From positions 1-64,000 of the forward strand of contig JAMJFS010000001.1 of assembly GCA_023544565.1 (NCBI GenBank): a stretch of 64,000 bases of DNA, given 5' to 3'. The position numbers were made by a program, and so were the translations under genes. Below the pieces are notes generated by a model. The model was given only the letters and a program-made list of their open reading frames with translations. It was not told the DNA's origin and did no database searches. This stretch comes from Methanosarcinaceae archaeon. Lineage in GTDB: Archaea; Halobacteriota; Methanosarcinia; Methanosarcinales; Methanosarcinaceae. Positions 25,907-34,701 of the stretch are shown in pieces; positions within the stretch are counted from its first letter, which is position 1, and every line of letters begins with the position of its first letter.

Positions 25907-27241
25907 ACTGGTAATGATATCATCAAGTCGCTGCTTTGGCCCATGATTTATATCGTTTTCATCGTTCGACCATTCATAGATCGGTTTTATTGTGATGGTT
26001 TTATTATCCATTATCAGAGTCTCTTTTTCATTTTCAGTTATTATGAGTCCTGTATCAAGATTATGAGTGTTCATCGCTTCTATCAATCCTCTGATTTCAC
26101 GTTTTCGTGTGCTTTCATCTTTCAGGGTCAATGTTACCTGAATGGCAGTTGTGATGCCTGATCCCTCTTTGATTATAAAATCACATTCATAGTGATCTTT
26201 GTGATAATATATGTCCATGTTCTGTCGTTTCAGGTTCATGTGCACAAGATTTTCAAGCAGTCTGCCTCGATTTTCTGAAAATCTGAATGATATTGAATTT
26301 ACCAGTCCTGTATCAAGGCAGTAGATTTTCTTGGGGTTTATGATCTGTTTTTTCACTGAGCGATCGAATTTAGTTAATGTATATGTAAGATATGAATCCT
26401 CAGAAAAATTCAGATATTCTTTTACTGTTTCAGAGGATATTTCCAGTGTTTTTGCTATGTTTGAATAAGAGAATGGTTTTGCTATGTTCGATATAATGAA
26501 ATAAAGAAGGTCAAATACATCCTTGTTGTTCCTGAGATTGTTTGGATAGATGATATCTTTTAGGTAGATAGTCTGGAAATAATTTTTAAGGATTTCCTGT
26601 TTAAGTTCACTGTCGTTTTCCAGCACAACCCTTGGATAAGCACCGAACTCAAGATAGTTATTGAAATGCTGGAGTTTTTCAATGGTTGTTGGTTTGTGGA
26701 CATCGTTAAAGTCCAGATACTCTATAAACGACAGGGGATGAACTGTTATTGAAAAGTACCTGCCTGAGAGTCTGGTGCTGATCTCTTTGTTTATAAGGGA
26801 TGATGTTGAACCTATGAGTATTATCTTTATGTTCTTTGTAGTATCATGTAGGGTTTTGATAGTCTGCACCCAGTAATCGTAATTCTGTATCTCATCTATG
26901 AAAAGATACAGTTTTGAAGGTTTCTTCAGTGCCAGATGTTGCTCTATTATCTCGGTAAGATATGTGGGGTCCTTAGATTTGCTCTGGAACAGAGGTTCAT
27001 CAAGGTTGATGAATAGTATGGATTCAGGCGGCACATTGTTGTCCAGCAGATCTTTTATCACCTGATAAACAAGTGTTGATTTTCCGGTGCGTCTTGCACC
27101 TATCAGGAGGAGGATTTCTTCTGTCTTGAGGTATTTCATGACCTTCGGATACCATCGCAACCTGTCAATTCCGGTCTCAAACGGTTTTTCGAACCACCAT
27201 GGGTTCTGCCGTTCAAGGGCAATTTTCGCAAGTTCATCCAT
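25904..27241 (-). CDS. AAA_14/DUF4143-type ATPase
   Basis: A 445-aa protein of the archaeal/bacterial AAA_14 plus DUF4143 family. Walker A is GARRTGKS at 48-55. Walker B-like LYLFIDEIQNYDYW and sensor ILIGSTSSL follow. The C-terminal DUF4143 part has a nuclease-like core (ENLVHMNLKRQ, YECDFIIKEG, AIQVTLTL) similar to restriction-type PD-(D/E)xK folds. The family's function is unknown, often linked to mobile or defence DNA. The start MDELAKIALE (27241) fits the family; an upstream start at 27268 is possible. Palindromes at the promoter suggest autoregulation. Confidence 0.85.
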   Translation of the reverse strand: MDELAKIALERQNPWWFEKPFETGIDRLRWYPKVMKYLKTEEILLLIGARRTGKSTLVYQVIKDLLDNNVPPESILFINLDEPLFQSKSKDPTYLTEIIEQHLALKKPSKLYLFIDEIQNYDYWVQTIKTLHDTTKNIKIILIGSTSSLINKEISTRLSGRYFSITVHPLSFIEYLDFNDVHKPTTIEKLQHFNNYLEFGAYPRVVLENDSELKQEILKNYFQTIYLKDIIYPNNLRNNKDVFDLLYFIISNIAKPFSYSNIAKTLEISSETVKEYLNFSEDSYLTYTLTKFDRSVKKQIINPKKIYCLDTGLVNSISFRFSENRGRLLENLVHMNLKRQNMDIYYHKDHYECDFIIKEGSGITTAIQVTLTLKDESTRKREIRGLIEAMNTHNLDTGLIITENEKETLIMDNKTITIKPIYEWSNDENDINHGPKQRLDDIITS

Positions 27242-27276
27242 ATTGTAGAGTATAATCGCTGAAAACATATTAAGTT

Positions 27277-27292
27277 ATCGATTATAATCGAT
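27277..27292. promoter_or_regulatory. Perfect 16-bp palindrome ATCGATTATAATCGAT
   Basis: It lies between a minus-strand TATA-like box (about 27296-27304) and the ATPase start. Half-sites resembling GATTATA(A/C) lie at about 27250-27259 and 27310-27319. It is a likely repressor operator. Confidence 0.55.
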
Positions 27293-27395
27293 GATTTTAT
27301 ATTAAATCGTCGGTTATAATTGATAAATTCCATCATGCCTGCACATTTCGCCTGTTCCTTTATGAACTGCAACATTGATATCTGTGTTTCCACTA

Positions 27396-27610
27396 ACCCA
27401 TTTACCAACCATTTACCAACCATTTACCAACCCACTTACCAACCCACTTATCAACCCACTTATCAACCCACTTACCAACCCACTTACCAACCCACTTACC
27501 AACCCACTTGCCAACCCACTTGCCAACCCACTTGCCAACCCACTTGCCAACCCATCTACCAACCCATCTACCAACCCATCTACCAACCCATCTACCAACC
27601 GACTTACTAA
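27396..27610 (+). repeat. 12-bp minisatellite (CCCACTTACCAA)n
   Basis: It begins as 11-12-bp CCATTTACCAA units and continues as about fifteen 12-bp units. Variants are blocked: two TATCAA, three TACCAA, four TGCCAA, then four CATCTACCAA units. Because 12 is divisible by 3, frames stay open on both strands (YQPT, TNPL or VDGL repeats). No start signal supports translation. Confidence 0.93.
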
Positions 27611-27647
27611 TTTTGTCAATTAGGGGGTAAACTTGGAGAACATAGTA

Positions 27648-28355
27648 TCAACTGCCCGCCCACATCCCAACCGTAATCAACCCCAGTGCCGTAGCAATAA
27701 CATCCCCGTCTTCCTTGCCCCACGCACCATCATCATTCATCTCCCCGAGCAGCCACTGAACCGATGCATCAAGTTCATCCTTGAATCCCACAAGCATCAG
27801 CGCCTGCATAACAATATTGCTCGTTGATATGAACTCCCAGCCGCCAGCCGCCCCGCGCTGCGAAAGTATCCACTCCGCGCGCTCATTGATAAGATCGCGA
27901 TAAACTGCACTGCCCGAGAGTGCATCCTGCTTCCATAGAGCAGTGATAATAAGAGCCGTAGTTCCGACATGCTCCCAATCCGCGCCATAATTGTCAACAA
28001 GCCATAGGCACCCATCTTTATTCGATTCACCCATATCGGCAAGAGCCGCCAGTGCGTATGTCGTGTCGTACACATTCCCGTTCCATGAACCTTCATGCTG
28101 CTGGCTCAAAAGCCATCGTTTTGAATCGTTAAAAATAATTCCAATATCCGCAAAAGCAGAACACGCTCTTGCAGTTTCCCGCACCGAATCGTCCCATGCA
28201 CCTCCTTGTTTCATACGTATCAAGCACGCTGCATTATCAGTGTTTGGTATGTTCCACAGGGCACAGGCGGAGATAATGCGAGAAAGTTCCTTGACAGACT
28301 CCGGCTGCCTGTTTTTTATCCACTCGAATGATTTGTGTACAGCGTCAATATTCAT
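27648..28355 (-). CDS. Prenyltransferase/squalene-cyclase-fold repeat protein
   Basis: A 235-aa alpha/alpha-toroid protein. Repeated motifs GGAWDDSVRETARACSA, GSWNGNVYDTTYALAAL, AGGWEFISTSNIVMQALM and DGAWGKEDGDVIATALGL match the prenyltransferase and squalene oxidase repeats (QW-like). It is much shorter than real terpene cyclases (about 600 aa), and no DXDD motif is seen, so cyclase activity is not supported. Such short proteins may bind lipids or act as scaffolds. It lies next to a minisatellite and the DUF4143 ATPase. Confidence 0.75.
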   Translation of the reverse strand: MNIDAVHKSFEWIKNRQPESVKELSRIISACALWNIPNTDNAACLIRMKQGGAWDDSVRETARACSAFADIGIIFNDSKRWLLSQQHEGSWNGNVYDTTYALAALADMGESNKDGCLWLVDNYGADWEHVGTTALIITALWKQDALSGSAVYRDLINERAEWILSQRGAAGGWEFISTSNIVMQALMLVGFKDELDASVQWLLGEMNDDGAWGKEDGDVIATALGLITVGMWAGS

Positions 28356-28546
28356 AAGATATATGATGCAGCAATCGGTATTTAGTGTTTCTTTTTTTGA
28401 ATTTGTTCAACCATTGCATTAATATGATTATTGATTTTAAAATCGGCGCGGTTCAAAAAAGCATTCAAAATACTGACACTACAACCGCACGAAGTGCGCA
28501 CGTTCCCAAATACACGAGAAATAAATGGATGATGACTAGAGTTGAT

Positions 28547-28580
28547 GTTGAAAAAATAACTGGATTTTGGAATTGTGCCA
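28547..28580 (+). mobile_element. Solo right end of MITE-like element
   Basis: TTGAAAAAATAACTGGATTTTGGAATTGTGCC-like sequence matches the right ends at 34859-34887 and 41112-41140. No matching left end or target duplication was found. Confidence 0.55.
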
Positions 28581-28582
28581 TT

Positions 28583-28644
28583 ACGAGAAAACGCTCACTT
28601 TGTTCGCGTTAACTCGGAGTACATAATCCTATAGATTATATACA
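28583..28644 (-). repeat. REP-like element copy 5 (type B)
   Basis: Minus orientation: ACGAGAAAACGCTCACTTTG, GTTAACTCGGAGTAC, then the ATAATCCTATAGATTATA palindrome. It directly follows the solo MITE end. Confidence 0.8.
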
Positions 28645-28665
28645 ACAAGAAAGCACATTGGTGTG

Positions 28666-28690
28666 GTATGCGTATTATGTGTACGCATAC
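28666..28690. repeat. Hairpin GTATGCGTA...TACGCATAC
   Basis: Nine-bp perfect arms with a 7-nt loop. No partner was seen elsewhere in the window. Confidence 0.5.
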
Positions 28691-28782
28691 ATTAAAAACA
28701 CAAATAATGCTAGTGCATACAGATTATATACAAACAGACATGACAAATCACAATCAATTGCAAAGCATTCTTATGGGGCCGT

Positions 28783-28795
28783 GCCGCCTAGCGGC
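28783..28795 (-). terminator. Compact hairpin after second nrdD
   Basis: GCCGC-cta-GCGGC lies about 24 nt beyond the stop of the minus-strand nrdD. Confidence 0.45.
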
Positions 28796-28818
28796 GTTCA
28801 CTGCGTTTTGTTTTATAT

Positions 28819-30621
28819 CTAAAACTCAAGCCGATACCTGTGTCGCTCCTGATATTCTCTCTGTTTACCCGGATTCCACTGGCTCGAATGCCCGAAGTAC
28901 CCCGTAACCCTCGATATATGGTCAACAATTTTCTCGCTGCACAAAGGACAACTTTCACTCATACCGCGCGAAGTATGTCCGTTCTCGCATATTGAAAAAT
29001 CCGGTGAGAAACAGAAGTATGCGAGTTTTGTTTTCGACAACTTCTGCACCAGTTCATTCAACCCATCGGGGTCAGGAGAACTTTCGCCCATCCAGATATG
29101 ACTAATGGTGCCGCCTGTGAAATATGGGTGGAACTCGGCTTCGATATTGATCCTATCTATAAGCGATACATCAGCATTGTACGGCACATGGGTGGAGTTC
29201 GTATAATACACCGAATCTCCGCATCCCTGCTCATGCGCCTGTTCCTTGAAACGCTGACAATCGAGTCTGGCAAGACGGTGCGCCGTGCTTTCAGCAGGCG
29301 TCTGTTCAAGTGTATATCCGATACCGTCCTCTTTTGAATAATCATTAATGCGGGACAGCATGTGCCGAATTATCTTAAGACCAAGTTCCTGCTGCTGGAT
29401 CAGGGATTCGTTGGTAAGATTTAGCAGACACTCGTTAAGCCCGACCACACCAAATGTGAGGCGACGTGTCTTGAAGTCATAATATGGCACACCGTCTTTT
29501 GTCGTATTGCGAAGCCAGGGTAAGAGGTTCCACTCATACAGGGAACGACTGATGATCTCATTTCCCTCAAGCAGTGCCTGGCGCGCAGTATCCATAACAT
29601 TGTCAAGTTCCACAAAGAAATCTTTTACGCTCCAACCTTCAAGTGCGGCTCTTGGAAGATTGATGGTGACTATCTTGTTCGAGCCTGTTCCCATGCCGCC
29701 CGCAGTCCAGACTCCACCAGCATGTTTCACAAGCAAGCGGCAGCACATCGCCTGTACGAAATCCTCTTCCAGATAATCTGCTGCAAGGTTCAAAAAATAC
29801 GGCGCGCCCGTGGATGCCGTGGCTTTCATTGTATCAAGCCACAGGGGATCGTTGAAATCATGGTCCTTTGTGATCGCGGTCGTAACCAGGGGAAATGTGA
29901 ACGGCGTGCCATCTGCATCACCGCTTTCGGCAACATTCATCACAGCGCTGTATATTATTCGCGCCTCGTCCTCGAAATCAGCATATGTCTCATCCAACAG
30001 TTTGCCGGCATAGACTGCACGCTCGTTTGCAAGCGACGGTGGGCAGCGTATGCGAAGACCAATGTTAGTGAAAGCACTCTGCGCACCTATGCGGTTAGAC
30101 TGGTTCATCTGAAACATAAATCCCTGAATTGTTTGCCGAACCCTATCAAAATCTAGTGTATCATAATGCAAATGCGGCGCAAGCAGCCAGTTGAACATAT
30201 CCACAGCCTGCGCACCAGCAAAGAACTGCTGAGAATGCATCATGAATGACATTGTATGATACACTGCGGCATCGAAACGTTTTGCAGGATCACTTCTGGA
30301 ATCAGGAAAACGCAGCCCGTCCATCAGGAAAATGCGACCATCAATGCCGTTGCAGTATGGCTTGAACGGACTGTGAAGGTCATGTATGTGTATCCTGCCC
30401 TCAAGGTGTGTGCGCGCGACATCGGGCGAGTACAGTTTTTCAAGAGCGTACCGCTTCTTTATCTGGGATGAAATATGCATGTCTATGACTGACGGACTTG
30501 TGCGCGTGTTCGAGTTCTCTTTCAAAAGCCAGTTTTTGTTAAGCAGAACATCATCTACAAGTTCGATAGGATCACTAAAGTCGAGTCTATCAACACTCTG
30601 GTCCCCAATTCCCACACTCAT
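28819..30621 (-). CDS. Second anaerobic ribonucleotide reductase, no ATP cone
   Basis: A 600-aa class III RNR or RNR-like glycyl-radical protein. It starts at VDRLDFSDPIELVDDVL without the N-terminal ATP-cone seen in the nrdD at 11185. It has HIHDLHSPFKPYCNGIDGR, active-site-like cysteines in QAMCCRLL, a zinc-type pair in ESCPLCSEK and the glycyl-radical loop RVTGY with Gly574. No activase or redoxin gene is adjacent, so it may use NrdG from 13517. The start ATG 30621 was chosen; a TTG at 30630 is in frame. The subgroup is uncertain. Confidence 0.88.
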   Translation of the reverse strand: MSVGIGDQSVDRLDFSDPIELVDDVLLNKNWLLKENSNTRTSPSVIDMHISSQIKKRYALEKLYSPDVARTHLEGRIHIHDLHSPFKPYCNGIDGRIFLMDGLRFPDSRSDPAKRFDAAVYHTMSFMMHSQQFFAGAQAVDMFNWLLAPHLHYDTLDFDRVRQTIQGFMFQMNQSNRIGAQSAFTNIGLRIRCPPSLANERAVYAGKLLDETYADFEDEARIIYSAVMNVAESGDADGTPFTFPLVTTAITKDHDFNDPLWLDTMKATASTGAPYFLNLAADYLEEDFVQAMCCRLLVKHAGGVWTAGGMGTGSNKIVTINLPRAALEGWSVKDFFVELDNVMDTARQALLEGNEIISRSLYEWNLLPWLRNTTKDGVPYYDFKTRRLTFGVVGLNECLLNLTNESLIQQQELGLKIIRHMLSRINDYSKEDGIGYTLEQTPAESTAHRLARLDCQRFKEQAHEQGCGDSVYYTNSTHVPYNADVSLIDRINIEAEFHPYFTGGTISHIWMGESSPDPDGLNELVQKLSKTKLAYFCFSPDFSICENGHTSRGMSESCPLCSEKIVDHISRVTGYFGHSSQWNPGKQREYQERHRYRLEF

Positions 30622-30713
30622 ATATGACAATATATCTCAGATTGTATTTATCTGACACGCCAATATAAGAAAAGCCGAACATGGTCTTGTTGCCACACTG
30701 GAATCACTGTTGT

Positions 30714-31082
30714 TCAGTGGTATCCACCCTTGCAAACATGCTCGATGTTCACAAGGCTGAGTGACCCTTTTATAAACTCATTCAATGTATCTTCAATTGT
30801 TCCTGTTGCACCTGAATACACATCGATCTTGAGTTGATTGAATCCCATAAGTGGACCGCGTCCAATTCCACCTACTATCATGCAATCTACACCTTCTTCA
30901 ATGATCCTCTGGACAGGGATTTTACAGTTGTGTCCGCCTTCCTGCTCGTTGGAAAGAGGCCATGCCGCTACAATTTTATCGTCTTCAATATCGGCTACGG
31001 TGAATACTTCACAATGGCCGAAATGTTCAGAAACAGAGGCATCAAGGCCACCGGGAGATAAACTTGGTATACATACCCTCAT
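30714..31082 (-). CDS. NifX/NifB-like metal-cluster-binding domain protein
   Basis: A 122-aa protein of the dinitrogenase iron-molybdenum-cofactor family (NifX, or the C-terminal domain of NifB). Family features are MRVCIPSLSPGGLDASVSEHFGHCEVFTV and GVDCMIVGGIGRGPL. In organisms without nearby nif genes these proteins are thought to bind or traffic Fe-S or other metal clusters. AAGGTGAT lies just before the ATG. No nif gene is present in the window, so nitrogen fixation is not implied. Confidence 0.82.
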   Translation of the reverse strand: MRVCIPSLSPGGLDASVSEHFGHCEVFTVADIEDDKIVAAWPLSNEQEGGHNCKIPVQRIIEEGVDCMIVGGIGRGPLMGFNQLKIDVYSGATGTIEDTLNEFIKGSLSLVNIEHVCKGGYH

Positions 31083-31232
31083 ATTTTATCACCTTTTATG
31101 TAATTTTGAACTATTTAATATATCCACTTATAAATATTTTAAATATCCCAAAACAATAAACAAATTATATGTTGAGATATATCTATAAGCAATAGCATGT
31201 TTTATCAATTTAAAATTGTTTGGGGATAGTAG

Positions 31233-31973
31233 ATGAACACCTTAATTGCAATAATTATATCTGTGCTCCTTATAAGTTTAATATCATTGATAGGTGTCCT
31301 GTTCCTTGCCATTCAGGCAAAAACACTTGATAAATTCTTGTTATTCATAGTAGCATTTGCATCCGGCAGTTTACTGGGCGGAGCGTTTTTGCACCTGCTG
31401 CCCGAAGCGCTCGAAAGCACTAGTCCTGCTAAAGTGTTCATGTATGTCCTTTGTGGTATCCTCGTATTTTTTGTCACAGAAAAATTCCTACACTGGAGGC
31501 ACTGTCACCACACAGGTTGTGAGGTCCATTCATTTGCTTACATGAACCTTGTGGGTGATTCGATACACAACTTCATTGATGGATTGATCATTGCTTCAAG
31601 TTATCTTGTGGATATGCAAGTTGGAATTGTCGCAACCACTGCGCTGATATTTCACGAGATCCCGCAGGAAATTGGTGATTTTGGTGTGTTGTTGCATGGC
31701 GGTTTTAGCAAAAAAAAAGCGATTTTATTAAATGTCCTGACAGCAATGACCGCTCTTGTCGGTGCCCTGGTAGGTTATTATGCAGGTTCGAATATCGGGG
31801 GATTCAACAGTTTCTTGTTGCCATTTGCTGCTGGTGGTTTCATTTATGTGGCAAACACAGACCTTTTCCCTGAACTTCACAAGAAGAATGAATTTAACCA
31901 TTCAATTGTTCAGTTAATTGCACTTTTTATGGGCATTTTACTCATGTGGTTGTTGAAAAATCTTAACCTATAA
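31233..31973 (+). CDS. ZIP-family divalent metal transporter
   Basis: A 246-aa membrane protein with about eight helices. ZIP signatures are in helices IV and V: HNFIDGLIIASSY and HEIPQEIGDFGVLLHGG, which hold the metal-binding histidines and glutamates. A short His-rich loop (WRHCHHTGCEVHS, about 88-100) lies between helices III and IV. It likely imports zinc or iron. It is divergent from the NifX-like gene. Confidence 0.9.
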   Translation: MNTLIAIIISVLLISLISLIGVLFLAIQAKTLDKFLLFIVAFASGSLLGGAFLHLLPEALESTSPAKVFMYVLCGILVFFVTEKFLHWRHCHHTGCEVHSFAYMNLVGDSIHNFIDGLIIASSYLVDMQVGIVATTALIFHEIPQEIGDFGVLLHGGFSKKKAILLNVLTAMTALVGALVGYYAGSNIGGFNSFLLPFAAGGFIYVANTDLFPELHKKNEFNHSIVQLIALFMGILLMWLLKNLNL

Positions 31974-32075
31974 GTTCAAATGTAGTCAAAAAAAGGGATT
32001 CAGAAAAGGTAAACAAGTGGTTTTGGTCCACTTGCGCATTTTAACTTGAATTTTAATTTAAACTAAAACTTATAT

Positions 32076-32759
32076 CTATGTAAACATCACTTTTGCAGCC
32101 TCTACCATATCATGCAGACGCTCGACAGGGATGCTAATTATCATTTCATCATCCTCGATATTTGCATTCTTACGACTGCCACTGCATCCTACAGTAACTC
32201 CTACCTGTCCAGTCTTATATGGCTGCGCAACACCATCTGCGCACAGGCTCTGTTTTCCTGCAAAATTCGCCTCAACGCGTCCACCGAGTCTATGCAGAAG
32301 CACCTGGGAAAGTTGCATTACCTGTTTAGGATTACAAACGATCATAACAACATCCGGCATGAATTTTGCATCAGCGACCGGTGCATAAAGGATTGCCTTT
32401 GTATATCCCGCAGGAAGCATTGGGATCTTTTGCATTGTACGTCGTGCTGCATTAATTGTGCTGAAACTGTTCAATTTAAAGTAAACATCCCCATTTGCAA
32501 GATTTGGTTCCATTTCATAAAATCCCATGACAGCAGCTCCGCCTTTGCACGCATGGTCTTCTGCGAGTGTATAGTATTGCGAACCATTGCGTCTAACATC
32601 ATCTATCATCTGGCAGTGTCTTGTTGGCTGCTCACGCCTCTTGATACCTTCCGGCACTTCATGTGTATTCGGTATCAGCGATACTGCAACAGGTGAAGTT
32701 TTAAGTTTAAGAATATCGGTCAGTTCAATCCCAAGTTTGTTAATATCTTTAATTTCCAT
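32076..32759 (-). CDS. DUF169-family protein
   Basis: A 227-aa cytoplasmic protein of the DUF169 family, found widely in anaerobes and methanogens with no assigned function. Typical blocks are LKTSPVAVSLI, the HCQMIDDVRRNG and HACKGGAAVMGFYE cysteines, and SLCADGVAQPYKTGQVGVTVGCSGSR. Conserved Cys residues suggest a cofactor or metal. The start at 32759 (MEIKDINK) has GGGAG at normal distance; the ATG at 32768 is too close to it. An inverted repeat near the inferred transcription start suggests regulation. Confidence 0.85.
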   Translation of the reverse strand: MEIKDINKLGIELTDILKLKTSPVAVSLIPNTHEVPEGIKRREQPTRHCQMIDDVRRNGSQYYTLAEDHACKGGAAVMGFYEMEPNLANGDVYFKLNSFSTINAARRTMQKIPMLPAGYTKAILYAPVADAKFMPDVVMIVCNPKQVMQLSQVLLHRLGGRVEANFAGKQSLCADGVAQPYKTGQVGVTVGCSGSRKNANIEDDEMIISIPVERLHDMVEAAKVMFT

Positions 32760-32817
32760 ACAAATCATCTCCCAATTTACTTATGTTTCAACGTGTAAAT
32801 AATATTGCGGTGCAAAG

Positions 32818-32846
32818 GCACAACAACGTGTCGTGCAAGGTTGTGC
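32818..32846. promoter_or_regulatory. Inverted repeat GCACAAC...GTTGTGC at DUF169 promoter
   Basis: Seven-bp arms with a 15-bp spacer. A minus-strand TATA-like TTTATACC lies at about 32867-32875, placing the repeat at or just after the transcription start. Candidate operator. Confidence 0.45.
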
Positions 32847-32930
32847 ACATACCATACACAACATGGCGGTATAAATAGGTTTTGAGTAATTTTACAAGGA
32901 TGTGTAATTAAAATTAAAATTGTATTGCCG

Positions 32931-34385
32931 TTATGGTTCAAAATCCTCGTGCGCTTCTTGTGGATTTGTCACCGGGCCATAGGGTCCTTCACTGTATCCA
33001 AGTATTTCATTTGGATTAAAGTGGAGATACTGCTTGTCCTTTATCAGCGGAATCTTTACATTCACATTGGTGGAGCGCACATAATCACCATGCCTGTCTA
33101 TAATATTCACACATAGTTTGAACTTGCCCTTTGTGCCATAGAACTCGTCCATAGTATCCACAAGATCATTATAACGTTCCTCTGTCATATCAAGCAATTC
33201 CTGATATTTCACAAAGGTATCATCCCAAGTCCTCATAATATGGATGGGTAAATAGGATTTACTGTCTTCAAATGCAAAGCGCTCTTGGGCATAGCCACTG
33301 GGGGTAAGAAGCACTTTCCCACCACCACCATCCATATTGACCACATAATTAGGGATGGCAGGCCCTGAGATATGCCCTCTTAGATAATTTGTAAGAATTC
33401 TCATCTTCTGTATCGGAACAATATATTCACCAACTCTTGCAGTCTTGTGACACTGAAGCAGGTAGTATGGTTTGACCCCCAACCAGTAAAGCTTTGAGAA
33501 AGTGGTTGCAAGAACCTTGAAATCATCGTTCACTCCATTTAGAGCAACCATCTGGTTAAAGATCGTGAAACCTGCATTTTTTAGTTTATCTATGGCAATC
33601 CTGAACTCATCTGTAATCTCATTTTGATGATTGCAATGTATGGAGATGAACATGGGCCTATACTTTTTAAGTACATCCACAATCTCATCTGTTACTGCCT
33701 GAGGCAATACCACAGGAACTCTGGTGCCAAGGCGAATTATCTTGACATGGGGTATAGAATAGATTCTGTCAAGAATGTTATCAAGTATATCGAGGGGGAG
33801 GGTGAGGGGGTCTCCGCCTGTTAGAATAACTTCATTGATATTTGTGTTCTTACTTAAGTACTCAATTCCCTTTTCGTAATCAGGGGCCATTTCAGAAGTT
33901 GTTTTGCCTATGTCCTTTTTTCTCTGGCAGTGATTGCAATATGTATAGCATGTCTTTGTTACCTTAAATGCAACCCTGTTGGGATAGCGCTGGTACACAC
34001 ACCCGTATGAGCGATCCTTTTCTGACATTGGATCATCCAGCCCGACCTTAAAAAGATATGCTGCAGGAGTAGGAACAGATTGTCTGAATATTGGATCAAC
34101 CCTGTCTGGGATGGAATTTCCTGTTTTGTCCGTGATATTGAATGAGTCCTGTGGCATCAGGGATGCGTAATATGGGGTAATTCTCATTGGGCTTGAGGTC
34201 ATGATTGCCTTATCTATACATTTTTTCTGAAAATCATTTAGTGAAATAACCTTTTCAAGCTGGGCCAAAGTTGTGATGGAGTTAGAGATCTGCCAGTTTG
34301 GATCATTCCATTCATCCTTAGAAATGTCTTTATATAATTCAATATTCTTAAAATTCCGGCCTTTGAATAGTTTGACTTTACTCAT
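32931..34385 (-). CDS. Radical SAM 2,3-aminomutase, probably not acting on lysine
   Basis: A 484-aa PLP- and SAM-dependent aminomutase of the KamA family. The cluster motif is C146-x3-C150-x2-C153 (TCYTYCNHC), the SAM motif is GGDPLTL, and the PLP lysine is K357 in GGGGK. In lysine 2,3-aminomutase two Asp residues (QCD and VVDAPGGGGK contexts) hold the substrate side-chain amine. Here they are His313 (followed by Lys314) and Asn350. The Asn matches what is described for glutamate 2,3-aminomutase, so beta-glutamate synthesis is plausible. No beta-lysine acetyltransferase gene is adjacent. AblA remains an alternative. Confidence 0.82.
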   Translation of the reverse strand: MSKVKLFKGRNFKNIELYKDISKDEWNDPNWQISNSITTLAQLEKVISLNDFQKKCIDKAIMTSSPMRITPYYASLMPQDSFNITDKTGNSIPDRVDPIFRQSVPTPAAYLFKVGLDDPMSEKDRSYGCVYQRYPNRVAFKVTKTCYTYCNHCQRKKDIGKTTSEMAPDYEKGIEYLSKNTNINEVILTGGDPLTLPLDILDNILDRIYSIPHVKIIRLGTRVPVVLPQAVTDEIVDVLKKYRPMFISIHCNHQNEITDEFRIAIDKLKNAGFTIFNQMVALNGVNDDFKVLATTFSKLYWLGVKPYYLLQCHKTARVGEYIVPIQKMRILTNYLRGHISGPAIPNYVVNMDGGGGKVLLTPSGYAQERFAFEDSKSYLPIHIMRTWDDTFVKYQELLDMTEERYNDLVDTMDEFYGTKGKFKLCVNIIDRHGDYVRSTNVNVKIPLIKDKQYLHFNPNEILGYSEGPYGPVTNPQEAHEDFEP

Positions 34386-34573
34386 TTATGCTCACCCCGC
34401 ATGATTTTATAATATGATTTTATCGCATATATCACTTTTTTTGCAATGGTTTGTGCTGAAACCGGCCAAATGTAAAAACATCCATAAAGATCATAACCAA
34501 TGCAAAATAAATTAGATCAGTTTATCTGAATAAAGCGGAACACATCGAAAAAGAAAGTTTCTGTTTCATTTAA

Positions 34574-34634
34574 ACGAGAAAATTCTCCCTTCGGTCGAAT
34601 TGACTCGGACTATATAATTCTATAAATTATATAC
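34574..34634 (-). repeat. REP-like element copy 6
   Basis: ACGAGAAAATTCTCCCTTCG, CGAATTGACTCGGAC, then the TATATAATTCTATAAATTATATA palindrome. A third core variant (ATTCTCCCTTCGGTCGAAT). Confidence 0.85.
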
Positions 34635-34695
34635 AACAAGAAAATGCTCACTTCGTTCGCATTAACTAGAACTATATGTTTATAAAACATATACT
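34635..34695 (-). repeat. REP-like element copy 7 (type B), MITE target
   Basis: AACAAGAAAATGCTCACTTCG, GCATTAACTAGAACTATATG, then TTTATAAAACATATAC. The MITE-like element is inserted at its end. Confidence 0.85.
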
Positions 34696-34701
34696 ATTAA
34701 A

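Larger units (their letters stand above)
28356..28818. other. Intergenic region, 463 bp, repeat remnants
   Basis: No gene was seen. It contains a solo end of the MITE-like element (about 28547-28580, TAACTGGATTTTGGAATTGTGCC), a REP-like element (28583-28644), a GTATGCGTA...TACGCATAC hairpin (28666-28690) and a GCCGC-cta-GCGGC hairpin after nrdD. Confidence 0.7.

Noticed and set aside
27396-27610. CRISPR array
   Set aside because: The units are contiguous 12-mers with no unique spacers and no cas genes nearby.
27320-27623. Reading frames encoding YQPT and TNPL repeats
   Set aside because: They arise only because the 12-bp minisatellite is divisible by three; there is no start signal and both strands are open.
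30714-31082. Nitrogen-fixation gene cluster
   Set aside because: Only a stand-alone NifX-like domain is present; no nifH, nifD or nifK is in the window.
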